Source: Opisthorchis felineus
Taxonomy: Eukaryota > Platyhelminthes > Trematoda > Opisthorchiida > Opisthorchiidae
Reading direction: 5' to 3'
Assembly: GCA_004794785.1 (NCBI GenBank)
Contig: SJOL01005506.1
Coordinates: forward strand, 64,633-128,632
DNA: 64,000 nucleotides
In this document: positions 53,160 to 64,000 of the stretch, in pieces
Layout of the letters: every line of letters begins with the position of its first letter
How positions within the stretch are numbered: position 1 is the stretch's first letter
Notes under the pieces: generated by a model
Databases searched by the model: none
Seen by the model: the letters and a program-made list of their open reading frames with translations, nothing else
Told to the model about the DNA's origin: nothing
Program-made: the position numbers and the translations under genes

Positions 53160-53850
53160 TCAGAAGGCATATCGTTGAGTCTCAAAACGCTCATGACCAG
53201 ACTACACTGTGGACCGTATTGTTGTACAGCCGCGAGGATTGACTAATTTGGGTGGGGGATCTGGGACATCTTCAGGTGTTTGGCCATCAATGTTTCAGAA
53301 CTATAGTTGGAACCGGCTGGAACCAGCGAATTCGCAATGAATTGATCAGGAAACGGGTCTCTGGTGGAGCAGAGGACACTTCACTCGAGGACTACACTCA
53401 TTGCTGCAAAGCTGGTTGGCTCAGCCATGCACTACGCATAAAGAGTTTCGTCTGCCAAGAAGATCTTTGTTCCAGGCGCCTAATTCGGAAGGGCGCAAAC
53501 CTAAAGGTGGACAAAATATGACACTACAAAAAGGGATTAGGGCTGTTACGAAGTCTGGATGCTGTCGGTACTGCTGATCTTCCAGGATTGGATTTACGTG
53601 AACCTCCATGTGACGGGTTAGAGACACTGAAAGATATGGCGTCCATATTGCCATCCACGCTGACAGATTCTATACAGATTGTCTGACTGAGTGTTCCAGG
53701 TGTAAGCAGCTTGAATGTTCATAGTAGTCCTATGTCTCACCTCCCGACTCATTTTTATTTCCACTATAAGGCTCTATTCAAATAAATCGACACGGTCGTA
53801 AGCAGTGGGACACTAATACTCTTCGCAAGAGTTTCTGTTAAAGATGATGA
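53160..53850 (+). mobile_element. RTE retrotransposon, 3' portion
   Basis: DLGHLQVFGHQCFRTIVGTG then WNQRIRNELIRKRV (53258-53360) matches the RTE C-terminal block 'DLRRLQVFDHRCLRTIaxxGWxxRIRN..vR.RV'. DNA just upstream (53190-53250) gives a decayed YGCEDW-like piece. The 3' end follows: ggtgtaagcagcttgaatg, ataaggctctattcaaataa, and a gatgatgaaacc end near 53850. Confidence 0.8.
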
Positions 53851-54059
53851 AACCTTACGTTTTAGCACAAACAACCGGCTCTTAAGTACAACTGCTAAAA
53901 CGTTGAGTTATCTATCTGCGACTCGCAGGGATTGTTATAGCTCCCAGCTCGACGTAGAACCATCGTGGTCGGTGCTGAGAAATAAAGTAAAGTAACACGA
54001 TACAGCCCTCCGCTCCGAGCTTTAACCCTGGAATCGCGGAAATCAACAGCTGGCTAACA

Positions 54060-55330
54060 CCTGATAGAAACAAAACAACGGCCGGAAAACGGGAAGCATG
54101 GAAAACCTTCTGCTTAACGCAAACCGAAACTCATGCAAAACTTGTGCGAAAATGAGAATCGCATACCGCAACCAGGTTAGCAGAGACAAGCGAGCGCTCC
54201 AAAGGAAAACGGTACATAAGGCCTCCACATGCCTGAAGGTCTTCTTTGACACCGCAGTAAACTCCCTATGGTAAAACGATACACTCCAAACCGGGTCCCG
54301 AATCAAAATACAAAGGATGCTCTTTCTGAGAATTTCACAGATACACAACCTAAATTCCCAGCTGTTTGCCGACGAGACATTTGCTCGCTTGATATGGTTT
54401 CTGAACCAAACACCTTGACAGATGGAGTTAAAAATAGGCTTCGCATCCCCGACATCATCAAAACAGCAGGCTCTGGTGGAACATGGGCGATTAGGTTACC
54501 TAGTATCACAAACGTCATGGCCTCGAGCTGACAGAAACATCCCAAACGAGATCTAACAGCAACTTTCCAAACAATTGAATGTAATGCTACACAGCACCAC
54601 ACTATAAAGGTAGCCGCAGATCAAAACAAAACCACAGATCGACTGCGGTCTGACAACCGCATCTAACGAAAGTGGTTTCCTGAATTAGTCATAGTGCTAA
54701 CTCACTGAATGTCGACAAGTAACCGGACAGCAGTCGCTGGACCAACCATCCTTACTGATGACATTTATCTTGAATTTTTGAAAGCATTTGACAAAGTCGA
54801 TCACGGCGAACTTCTATACAAATTAGGACCTGATGGAATAGCCGGGCCACCACCGGGGCTGTACTCTAACAACCTAAACAACGGAACCTTTGAAGTGTGG
54901 ACTAGAAGAGTACTGTCAAATTCGCGTACACTAAGTGGGGGTGGACCGCAAGATTAAAATCTGGGACCGGGACTATTGAATATCTACATAAACTCTTCCC
55001 TACCACTGCAGCGATCATCCGTTCGTCATCAAGAACAAACCTGACCTGAGAAGCTTAGATAAAAGCCTCGATCTTGTGTATTAACCTGTTGATCCGTGGT
55101 TATGCAAGGAACGTAAAACGCCGGTGCTTTATCAGTGGAGACGACGGCACCACAGCATCGCAAAACAAACTCTATACATTATACCACCAATCGGAACTAA
55201 AACGAGTCACCTTCAACGTCAAAAACGTCTTGATATAAGTGTCGAGAAGAGCGAAGTTTGCAGACTAAATTGCAACTGGTGCCCACTCACCTGCTGAGGT
55301 ACCACGTCCGCGCGGTGAAGTCCCTTGATG
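54060..55330 (+). mobile_element. CR1/Jockey-type LINE relic
   Basis: The clearest part, 54757-54955, reads DDIYLEFLKAFDKVDHGELL, YKLGPDGIAGPPPG and RTLSGGGPQD. This is RT palm block A ('DFxKAFDkVdH') through the 'sGvPQGs' block, with the last Gly lost and a stop just after, then LGPGLLNIYIN in the same frame. Upstream sequence (54120-54500) gives a basic linker-like MRIAYRNQVSRDKRALQRK, as in the endonuclease-RT linker of these LINEs. Downstream to about 55330 lies decayed thumb sequence. It is dead and distinct from the intact LINE at 60.6-64.0 kb. Confidence 0.65.
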
Positions 55331-57920
55331 CAGATGCGATTAATTGCTCCGACAAGCATACAACGGAACGCACATCACTTTTGTGTCCCACAAGGGCACA
55401 CCTGAAGCGGTAGTTCCCGACCATTTGATATCAAAAGGATTTTGTATCAATATACATCGGCGGTAGCAACTGACCGGGCACCGCGGACGAAGCCAGTTAG
55501 GCCACACAAAAACCAACAGATTCAGAAAAATCCGATATTCTGATTGGCTGTTTGGCGGGGCACATGCCTTAGGGCCGCTTCGCCGCTACGGTTGCCTGCC
55601 TTCAGGAAAATTCCTCGGAATTCCTTTGTCCATGTAAAAATGCTTGGCAGCAAAATGGTATATTCTCAGGTGGCTCAAGTGTTAGCCACGTGAATCTTTG
55701 TAACGCCAGCCATTCGTCACGGTTTATCGTATGAACGGCAATTTTAGCTGATTCCGCTGCCGATCCTTAGACTCACCCAAAATTTATCCGAACCAAGGGG
55801 ACTTTTGCCTTTGGCGGTATTTATTCTAAAGCTTGAAATCTCCCCAGACAGTCGCAGTTACTATAACAATTGCTCAAGCGTACTCAAGCAAACATTGGGC
55901 GCGAAATCCATATTTTAAATGGCTACCATTGCTCAGCGTCGTGTCTCCGTGAGGGTGGTGGTAAGTTTTTAAAGAAGTTTGTTTCATCACATGTTTCTCC
56001 CATACTGGAATTGGAAATATTTTGAAACAGTGCATGAACAATAATGACATCGTCTTTGTCCGCACAAATTCAAAGTGGATTAGTGATTCTCGACCTATGT
56101 AGGAAAAAGTTTCTATCGTTGCAGCAGGCGTCACGCCAGACAAAGCCAACGAACTCGTCACAGCTAGTTAGTTCGCTGGATTATTATGCTAGCTAGCAAA
56201 CGCTGCATCGGGTGCATGGCAAGGCTCTACATTGGCAGTCGCGTTACCGTCATCGCGACGTCGTGCTTGGGCCCGTGGACAGCCCCGTATGTGAAAATCT
56301 TGGGTGGGCCAGCCGGAGTTGTTAGGTTGGTTAGGATTGGCAAGCGAATCGCAACAAACTAGATCTGGCATGGATCAAATATATTCTTGGGTTCATCGAA
56401 GGCTGTTGCTGCTATTCAAACGAGTCAGTAAGACAGCCTTGTCTACGCAGGAAACTCACAGTGTTGAAAGTGCACCAAGGCATAAGTCCGGCATAACGGA
56501 CGGTTAATAGTTATTACGACTTCTAACCACTGTAGCGTAGCGACACTGCCCAATTTCAAAAACGATAATCGACGCTCAGGTGGAGATAGTAGAGGATGGC
56601 AGTACGCGGTCGATGCGAAAGTGTGTGGTCGTGTGTCAGTATGAATAGTGTGCATTAGTTAAAGGCTGAGCAACTAATGTCATTGCTAACTGGACAGTCG
56701 TCCATGAATCTGGGTAGAAAGAGCAAGAGTGTGAGTAGACGGGTCCCAAAATCGTGGCAGAAGCGTACGTGACTTCGTATTTAGTTGGTGGAAAACGGTC
56801 GGCTAGCTGGTAAGCATTTGTGGAGGTGGGATTATTATGTATGAAAGCCTGCTAGGGCGAAAAGGAGGATTAGGAACCCATTGCAGGCAGTTTCTGAGAT
56901 GGTTCAGAAACGCTCATTCAGGAAGCTGGCGAGGGAGCGGTAGGCAAGTTACCTGTTAGGGGCTACATTGAACAGTAGCATGGGGGCATGGATTACCTTC
57001 TGATATTACGAGCTGCGGTGAACGAGGTGCTAACTGGTCCTGGAATTTTAGTCAGTCTAGAAGAATTATTGGTTCGAAGCAAACATGGACAAGAAATCGA
57101 AGAAAAACGTTAGGTGCCTTGGCGTCTTGCAAGTTTGGGCGATGAGCTGACCTAAGCTCAGCGCAGTTACGGCCTAAGTAGAAGGGTAGGGGCTTTGCAA
57201 AACAAACTTCGTCAGAGGGGTCAATCGCATACATTTATTGGGTCTCTGTTAAATTACACACAGGGCACCATTTCTAACACACCTATGAGTGATGTTTTGG
57301 ATACATAGGAGGGCTTTCCGGAGAGTGTGCTACAGCCAGGGCAAGCTCTAGTCAGCGGCACAGGCGCACGATAAAAGCTGCTTTCTATTTCCATTTTTCC
57401 TTACTGCGGAAGGCGAATTATGATGCTTATCATGGGCTGGGGAAGGTCTTTAGGAGGAGGGCAGGCAGTTGAAGGGAAGGCTGTCATTCAAGCAGTTCTT
57501 CGCATTGTCAAGGCCAGAATGTGTGGAGAGATGGATATTGTACAGAAGGAGTTGGTGGATATTTCGGGATGGGGAGCGAACAAAAAATTCAACTCAGTTG
57601 GGTCGAATGTGGATGGGAATGCAAATCATATTGGGAGGGTGGATTACTGGGAGTCAGAGTCCATCGACCGCCTAGTGTAAAAGAACGGGACCGGGTGAAT
57701 TGTAGCGATGTTTGGGACTTGGATATAAGTTGAAGGTTTTTCTTCCTGAGGCAGTTAGTTGGAATAGACCTCGCGGCCTCTGATTAGGTAGTTATCATGA
57801 TCAGACAGAGTTAGATCGTATCCGAAGCAGCCGTCTTATTCGCTCAAGTGTTTGGGTAGTTTAGACTTGATTGTGGAAGTGAAGATCGGTGGCAACACTT
57901 TGGCGTGAACGGTGAGTTAG
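55331..57920. other. Intergenic, no identified gene
   Basis: No domain recognised. From about 56.8 kb the plus strand becomes purine-rich, a trend that runs on to the window end and includes the LINE at 60.6 kb. Confidence 0.4.
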
Positions 57921-57946
57921 ATAATAATAATGTTTATTCCCAACTG
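57921..57946 (-). repeat. LINE-like 3' terminus
   Basis: On the minus strand the sequence ttgggaataaacattattat ends in a short (ATT)n run, the usual shape of a LINE 3' end: an AATAAA signal and a microsatellite tail. It may end the LINE that starts beyond 64 kb or an older copy. A second short ATT run lies at 58075. Confidence 0.5.
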
Positions 57947-60640
57947 GTGGGTGGCATACCGTCAGGCATGATCATAATATTACAGTCAAAATAAAAGTAT
58001 GACTGAAGGGTTGCGAGTACAGGAGACTGCGTAGAAAAGGGGCAGCGTCATAACCGGTGGGCGTAATACGATATGATAATAATAGGTTTCATTTCCCGAC
58101 ATGTAGAGAGCATGCTGATGGAGGCATGATCGAGTCGTTACAACCAGATCGCGGCAGACAACAACACAACGGGCATGTTTATTACGTGAAAAGTCACCAC
58201 AGATGTAGGAACGGGGAAAAAACAATGGCAATGAGCGTGAGGTACGACCAGTTCAAAGATGAACCACCTGACCTGAACTAAAACTGAAAACCGTTGCTGG
58301 CCATGAGTGGCCTTGGGCGGTCGAGTAAATGGCTAGGGTCAAAAAAATCAAAAATGGAGATGAAGATTGAGGGATCTGATTTGTAGATACATGGCAAGTT
58401 TTGTTTCCAAAAATATGGTTTAAATTGAAACTAAGTAGACTCACTGGTATCACTGTTGTAGGGAAGTCAGGTGTAAAGTATAGTTTTGATGGGGAGATAG
58501 TGCTAGCGCATAGGGCCAAACGAACACCGTGAATGAAATTGAACTTGTGGAAGGGGCAAATTGCGGCAGGGAGCTTCGTTGGTTAAATCCGAACGATAGG
58601 TTCAGCGTTTAGAATGAGTCGGTTGGGGCCAAGTGATGAATTTGGTTGCGGTTGTGATTACAGACTCGATTGGGCGAGAGGTTGCGGTCGAGATTTCGAA
58701 GAAAATAGTTGCGGGAGTGCCATCAGACTGGGTACGGCAGTGCCATGCCATCATTGCACTGACGTACTTCGGTTCCAGGACAACCCCGTAACGGTCATCA
58801 AGGATGCCGCAATCGGACAGAGGATACGCATATTCGTGGCAGCTGGATATGGGTTAGACGGAGAGATTGACACAGATAGAGTCAGGCCGATGCGGAGGCA
58901 CGGAGATTTTCTATCCAGTAGGGGAACCATGTAGATGTAGAACGCGGACATGCCAGATCGAATGAATAACAGTCGTGCGGGGCGTTTGCGCAACTACAGC
59001 CGAAGTTTGAAGCTTGAGAAAAGGGGGAAGGATGAGAGCAGTAGCATCTGGTGAGTGCTAGCAAGCATCAGATAAAGCGGTGTCCAATCGAAAAAAATGC
59101 AGAACGCAGATTACAGCTCAGGAATGGGTAGATTTTGTTGACCGACCTAGAGGCCAAGTACTAGCTGAGTCAGAGTAGGTGCCTAATTATGGGAAGGTAG
59201 GGACTTAGCCGCCGAGGCAGGGAGGCTAGCCGTTGGACTAGTTGGAACAGGCGTTTACGTAGTGAGATTACATGGCGGTAGTTTGTGTCTAAGCAGGAAC
59301 AAAAAAAATCTAATCACAGGGTCTCCGTTGTTAAAGGGGGCGGTGATGTAAACAGAGACAGCCGACAAATAATAAGCGAGATAATAGATAAGAACCGTAG
59401 TTTAACTGGAATCTACTACGTAAACTTAACAAGAATGTAGTAGTGTGGGTCGCCAGTCACCGGGACACTGCTGCCAGCTCCAAGAAACTGGCAAAAACAG
59501 CCAGTAGGCGCTACATGTTACTGCTGGTAATCAGGAAATAATGGAGGATTTACGTTTCATGTGTACATGATTGTATACGATTGCTTCAGAGAACAGGAGG
59601 GAAGAATGTGTGTTATGTCTGGATGATGAAGTGGACTTGAGGTGGTGCAGCCCAACTAAGACGAAGGTGGCAACTCCTTGCACGTCGATGTTAGCCGTGA
59701 GTCTCGCACAGTGCCTTCAGGCTACCCTTGGTATGTATTTTTTTTAACAAGGCGAAGGACTGCTGTCATTCGCTCGTAATTCCCTGGTGTTGCCAGACAA
59801 GTGACAACCGGGACAAGTCCACCCCAGCTACAGACAAACAACAACGGTGCTCTTTTATTATTTTTCCCGAATTAAAGGCCAGGCTCAGAACCACCGGCGT
59901 TGGGCGATACACCCGTGCTACTGGAGGGGTGGCGAGTATACGAACGCACCATGGTGCAACGTAACAGGGCGACCCTCCCTGCAGGGCGTACCCGTCCACC
60001 ACACGAGGTTTTCATCCCCCGTGCATGCTACCAGATCTGCAGGGTGGCAAACCACCAAGCAGTCGTAATTGCGGTTTGTGCATTAATAAATAACTCCAGC
60101 TACCAGATATTTTATCCGGTCGGGGGGAAGCCAGGCCAATAAAACAGCTCAGTCGTTTCGAACAAGCAAACAGCAAACAGGCACTGGGAGAAGCAAGTCG
60201 CGGAGGCAAATGAAACGGCAGCTACTTTTGGGCAATGGGAGTAGAATGGAGAAGCTCAGAGCCTGTGTACTACGGCTAAACAACGACGAAGCATTGGTGC
60301 GAACCGCCATGTCGAGTAGAGGCGCACCACAGTGCTATGTCTATGTGTGCATGAGTGGGTTGTGGAACCAAACAGGTATTTCATTAATTGTTCATTTTCC
60401 GACAAGCTATTTGATGTGCATGTACTGCACGTTGTCAGAGGATGCGCAATGGTACTGAGCAGTGAGGAAATAAGGCTAAGGTTACTTAAATAAAGTAGAG
60501 CACCAGCCATTAAATAGAGCTGACAGAGTTATTCCGGGATGGGACCAGGCTTGAAAGAACACTTGGGAGGGTAGTTGTCTCAAGCTGGCTAATGAACATG
60601 TTAAGACCAAGTAAGAGGACAGCTGGGGTGAGAGCGCAAA
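57947..60640 (-). other. Pyrimidine-rich stretch downstream of the LINE frame
   Basis: Read on the minus strand this is pyrimidine-rich like the LINE coding strand, with open pieces of 60-107 codons (for example 58751-58993 and 59766-60002) but no recognisable domain. It may be a long 3' untranslated region, or other nested elements. Confidence 0.35.
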
Positions 60641-63600
60641 TTAAAAGGGCTTAGGGCCTGTTTCAAAGAAAGTGTCTAGTGTGAGTTGTGGCGCGAAAAG
60701 ATGCACGGCTCCCTCAATAGAAAGGTAAGAGTCAAGAGTCCTACGAAAGCCTACATGTGATGATATAGTACGGATATGGGAAGGGAGCTTGTTCCATAGT
60801 TTGGAATACAGGCAAAGGAAAAAGTTTTGTCTAAAGACAGTTCGACAGGTCGTCAATGGGAGCAAAAATCCAGAGTTGCGGATATTGTAGGGAGGGCAGG
60901 AAGAAAATTCCGGACGGCACACAGCTATGTAAGCCCGTTGGTAGATTAGGCGATGCAGAAGGCCTAGGTTCAACCTAATGCGCCTCAGCCACAAAGGATC
61001 TAACCCAAGTGACAAACAGCGAAGGCGATACGGCAGTGTGGAGGACGCCGGAAACAATGACTTGGTGAACGAGCGCTGCACATTTTCCACAGCAGTCCGG
61101 CACGCCTGCGAATACTGTGAGGCGAACTCAGGGCTGGATTCAAGAACTGGTCTTACAAACTGTTTAAAGATGGCAATCAAACATGATTTATTATGGAAGG
61201 ATCGGCGAACAAAGGCGCAGAGCTTGCGAGCTTTAGCCACTCTGTACCATGCATGTTGGGAAAAACTAAACGCACAGGAGTACCTAAGACCCAGGTCCCT
61301 CACTTCAGGAAGAGTAGGAATCGAAAGTCCGTTAAGAGTAAGCATCCCAGGAGGGATCTGGAATCGATGTGAGAGGGCTTGGCATTTTGGGACGGCGAAA
61401 GAAAGACAGGAGTTAGAGGACCAGAGGGATAAGGAATTCAGATCAGACTGAATGTTAGTAAGAGCAGAACCGGAGTCAATGGCCTTAAAGGTGTAGGCTA
61501 TTTTAATGTCATCAGCAAACAGAAAAGTTGAACCATGGGTGATCGAATCTGTGACATTATTAATGTACAGTAAGAAAAGTAGGGGGCCAAGCACGCTACC
61601 CTGAATTACTCCACTGGTGATGGGAAGAGGTGATGAGGAGAAATCCCCGATCTTGGTGACCTGGGTTCTCCCAGTGAGGTAGGAAGTGAACCATCGCAGT
61701 AGCGAGCCACCAATCCCTGTAGATCGTAATTTGATGAGGAGTGCATCGTGGGGGACTTGGTCAAATGCTTTACGAATATCAAGATAGATAAGAACAATAC
61801 TCAGCCCGGCATCATAGGCGGACGAAATATGATTGAAGAAGTCAACCTGACATGTGTTAGCTGACCGCCGTGCCATAAACCCATACTGCCGGTTGTTAAG
61901 GGTCTTGGTGGTGAGCAGGTAATCCATGACGGGGACTTTGATAAGGCGCTCCAGGGTACGGGAGAGCAAGCAGGTATGGTGGATACCACGATAGCTAGCT
62001 GGAGCAGTTCGTGGACCTGACTTATAGTGTGGTACAATGGTGGAGTGCTTCCACTGACTTGGAACTGTGCCAGTGATTAGGGAGATATTGAAGAGATTAA
62101 GGATGAGGGTGGGGATGTCCACACCACCAGCTTTTAGGATGAGCGAAGGGATACCATCAGTGCCTGGGAAACTGGAGTCCTTAAGTCGGACGAGTGAGGA
62201 TGTTAGGTCAGACAAAGTGACTGAGATTGTGCAGAGGGTGGGGTTTGTCTCGTTAACAGATGTGGTCACTTCGGAATCAGATGGGGAGCAATGAGTAGAT
62301 AGGGTCGTTGCGGAGGGTACATAGCAGCTAGCGAAGTAAGAGTTTAGGGATTCTACAATATCAGCGGGGTCAGAAAGTGGCTTTCCGTCAGCGGCCACGA
62401 TATTTGGAATTGCAGATGGATTAGAGAAACAACGCCTGCGAAAGAGGCGCCCCAGCATCTTAGATTGGAGAGAATGGGCTACGGCGGTAGATTCCTCGCG
62501 CTTTTCAAGAGCGAGTTTAGCAGTGGTAATCTCAGTCATGAGTTTGTTAATTAGAATAAGGAGTGAGATATCATGGGATTCACGGAACAGCCTACGATAC
62601 TTCCTAAGTTTATGGCCTAGAATGGATAATCGTCTGGCTGAACGACAACCAGAAACATAGGAAGCTCTTGTGGGAGCAACTAGACATAGTGATGAGAGTA
62701 CATTGCCGTAAAAAATGTTAGCCACGCTTTGCGTGTCTAGAGAGAGAAAGAACTCATCCCAGGTTTTGTGGCGCAACGAGACTGCAAAGGCTTCAAGGAT
62801 GCCAGGGGAGAGGATAAAAGAGCTTAAAGGGGAAGGAGTAGGAGAAGTTTGAGTACTCGTCCAGCTGCAAGTGACAATACGATGATCGCTATCAGGGAAC
62901 TTTGGGCCAACTGCAGCGGTTGGACACAGATAACCGTTAACAAGGGCAATGTCAAGGGTGTGGGGACCACGTGTAGGATGCCTCACAAGCTGAGACCAGC
63001 CTTCAACATTAAGTTGGGCAATCAGAGGCGTAAGGCGCAAAGGGGATTTTTGTTCAGACCAGGAGATCTCAGGAAGGTTGAGATCACCAACGATTAATTT
63101 GTTTGGGTGAGGTAGAGCTTGGGTGTGGGAAAGAAGCCTGGATAGTTGGTTAATCGAGTTAGCTGAATGTGGAGGTGGGATGTATAAACACCCGAGGATG
63201 AACGGCGGGCTAGCCCGATAGGCAGAAAGCCAAACAGAATCTGGGGTGTTCGTCAATAGCGGATCGTCAATGGGGGAGACTTCCATTTCAGTTCTAGAGT
63301 ATATGAGGCAGCCACCACCACGGCGGTGGGAACGATCGGAACGGAAGATAGTGTATCCCGGAAGAGAGATAAGGGCATCAGGCGTGCTAGGGGAGAGCCA
63401 CGTCTCAGTGATGCATATGAAGGTTGGACAAGCTATAGTGGAGATAGCTTGGATGTAATGCAATTTAGGTAAGAGAGAGCGGGTGTTAATTAAAAGGACA
63501 GAAATATTACTAGCCGGATTAGAGGACTTGGGTAGGGTGGCTAGTAGAAAGTTGGTGAGCCCGGGGAGGTCAGTATGGAACGGAATAGCGACAGGGGAAT

Positions 63601-63976
63601 CGGGAGTTCTCGAATTAGTGGGTGAGGTAGGACCAGTTAAAGATGTGTGAGAGTGAGATGCTGGGACGTGCCACGGTTGGTCCGGAGACAGCGTTTGGGT
63701 GGCGACGCAGGCAGTGGGGCTCCGTGGGCTAGCAGTGTTATCAACAACATTAGAGAATGGCACCATATGTGGCAGTTTAATAGAGATAGAAGGATTCAGG
63801 TCACGCAAGATGGGTGGGCGAGTGCAGTGCTTAGGAAAGAGGAACTGAGAGGGTATGACAGGGGTACTAAAAGGACAGGAGGATCTGTCTTGTAGTGCCT
63901 TCAGCACCGAATCATGGGGGGCGGAGGGTACGGGTAGCCAAACTGGGTTGACTGAAGGAGATGAAACAAGAGGCTT
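60641..63976 (-). CDS. Intact CR1-like LINE ORF2: AP endonuclease and reverse transcriptase
   Basis: A single uninterrupted frame of at least 1,088 codons (63907-60641); it stays open without an ATG to a TAA near 63977. Using 63907 as codon 1: AP-type endonuclease about 136-350 with LLINTRSLLPK, ICITETWLS (catalytic Glu near 168), GGGCLIYSR, IVGDLNLPEISW and SDHRIVT; reverse transcriptase about 575-870 with SSFPGTDGIPS, SYRGIHHTCLLS, RQYGFMARRSANT, YLDIRKAFDQVPHDALL, SGVIQGSVLGPLLFLLYIN and catalytic FADD (797-800). It nicks target DNA and copies its own RNA at the nick. No stop or frameshift, so it is young and perhaps still competent. The start codon and any ORF1 lie beyond 64000. CR1-like is by motif layout; Jockey-like is possible. 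Confidence 0.93.
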   Translation of the reverse strand, partial: KPLVSSPSVNPVWLPVPSAPHDSVLKALQDRSSCPFSTPVIPSQFLFPKHCTRPPILRDLNPSISIKLPHMVPFSNVVDNTASPRSPTACVATQTLSPDQPWHVPASHSHTSLTGPTSPTNSRTPDSPVAIPFHTDLPGLTNFLLATLPKSSNPASNISVLLINTRSLLPKLHYIQAISTIACPTFICITETWLSPSTPDALISLPGYTIFRSDRSHRRGGGCLIYSRTEMEVSPIDDPLLTNTPDSVWLSAYRASPPFILGCLYIPPPHSANSINQLSRLLSHTQALPHPNKLIVGDLNLPEISWSEQKSPLRLTPLIAQLNVEGWSQLVRHPTRGPHTLDIALVNGYLCPTAAVGPKFPDSDHRIVTCSWTSTQTSPTPSPLSSFILSPGILEAFAVSLRHKTWDEFFLSLDTQSVANIFYGNVLSSLCLVAPTRASYVSGCRSARRLSILGHKLRKYRRLFRESHDISLLILINKLMTEITTAKLALEKREESTAVAHSLQSKMLGRLFRRRCFSNPSAIPNIVAADGKPLSDPADIVESLNSYFASCYVPSATTLSTHCSPSDSEVTTSVNETNPTLCTISVTLSDLTSSLVRLKDSSFPGTDGIPSLILKAGGVDIPTLILNLFNISLITGTVPSQWKHSTIVPHYKSGPRTAPASYRGIHHTCLLSRTLERLIKVPVMDYLLTTKTLNNRQYGFMARRSANTCQVDFFNHISSAYDAGLSIVLIYLDIRKAFDQVPHDALLIKLRSTGIGGSLLRWFTSYLTGRTQVTKIGDFSSSPLPITSGVIQGSVLGPLLFLLYINNVTDSITHGSTFLFADDIKIAYTFKAIDSGSALTNIQSDLNSLSLWSSNSCLSFAVPKCQALSHRFQIPPGMLTLNGLSIPTLPEVRDLGLRYSCAFSFSQHAWYRVAKARKLCAFVRRSFHNKSCLIAIFKQFVRPVLESSPEFASQYSQACRTAVENVQRSFTKSLFPASSTLPYRLRCLSLGLDPLWLRRIRLNLGLLHRLIYQRAYIAVCRPEFSSCPPYNIRNSGFLLPLTTCRTVFRQNFFLCLYSKLWNKLPSHIRTISSHVGFRRTLDSYLSIEGAVHLFAPQLTLDTFFETGPKPF

Positions 63977-64000
63977 ATAGTAAGAGATGCAAGATGTGGG
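63977..64000 (-). mobile_element. Continuation of the LINE past the window edge
   Basis: The element's 5' part, including any ORF1 and its promoter, is outside the window. Confidence 0.6.

Noticed and set aside
61606..63458. Several plus- and minus-strand frames of 60-157 codons inside 60641-63907
   Set aside because: All overlap the intact LINE frame and are its shadows.

Overview
The window is eukaryotic nuclear DNA: genes are split by long introns with GT/AG junctions, coding density is low, (AT)n tracts are common, and non-LTR retrotransposons, Penelope-like elements and tRNA-derived SINEs fill most of the space. RTE elements resembling the schistosome SR2 type, Penelope elements with a GIY-YIG nuclease and a CR1-like LINE together suggest a flatworm, probably a digenean trematode. 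That is inference from repeat content; no species marker was seen. There are no operons, rRNA genes, CRISPR arrays or prokaryotic mobile elements.

The main gene is a PLAA/Ufd3/Doa1 homologue on the minus strand, 47089 to 26039. I rebuilt it from nine exons whose splice sites and phases all agree. They encode most of the WD40 propeller, the PFU domain and the whole PUL domain, about 809 residues. The exon(s) with the start codon were not found and lie upstream of 47089. Its introns hold most of the mobile DNA between 26.5 and 46.7 kb: a decayed Penelope-like element (about 40.96-38.89 kb), a second Penelope fragment (33.9-33.2 kb), an RTE fragment (37.1-36.6 kb) and several SINEs.

Below PLAA, on the same strand, are the last two exons of an unidentified protein with a C-terminal membrane helix (25106-24597) and one coding-looking exon of another unknown gene (20780-20430). 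The rest of 1-24 kb has no recognisable gene apart from LINE and SINE relics.

Above PLAA, 47.5-55.3 kb is a graveyard of RTE copies, including a nearly complete but frameshifted one at 49.4-51.45 kb, and a CR1/Jockey-type relic at 54.06-55.3 kb. The window ends inside an apparently intact CR1-like LINE on the minus strand: an uninterrupted frame of about 1,088 codons with AP endonuclease and reverse transcriptase. This is the youngest-looking element here.

The most unusual signals are a hammerhead-ribozyme-like core beside the 5' end of the Penelope element (41003-41030), a nested inverted repeat made of Penelope terminal sequence (30825-30993), and a SINE whose pol III A-box region is repeated four times in tandem (4943-5020).
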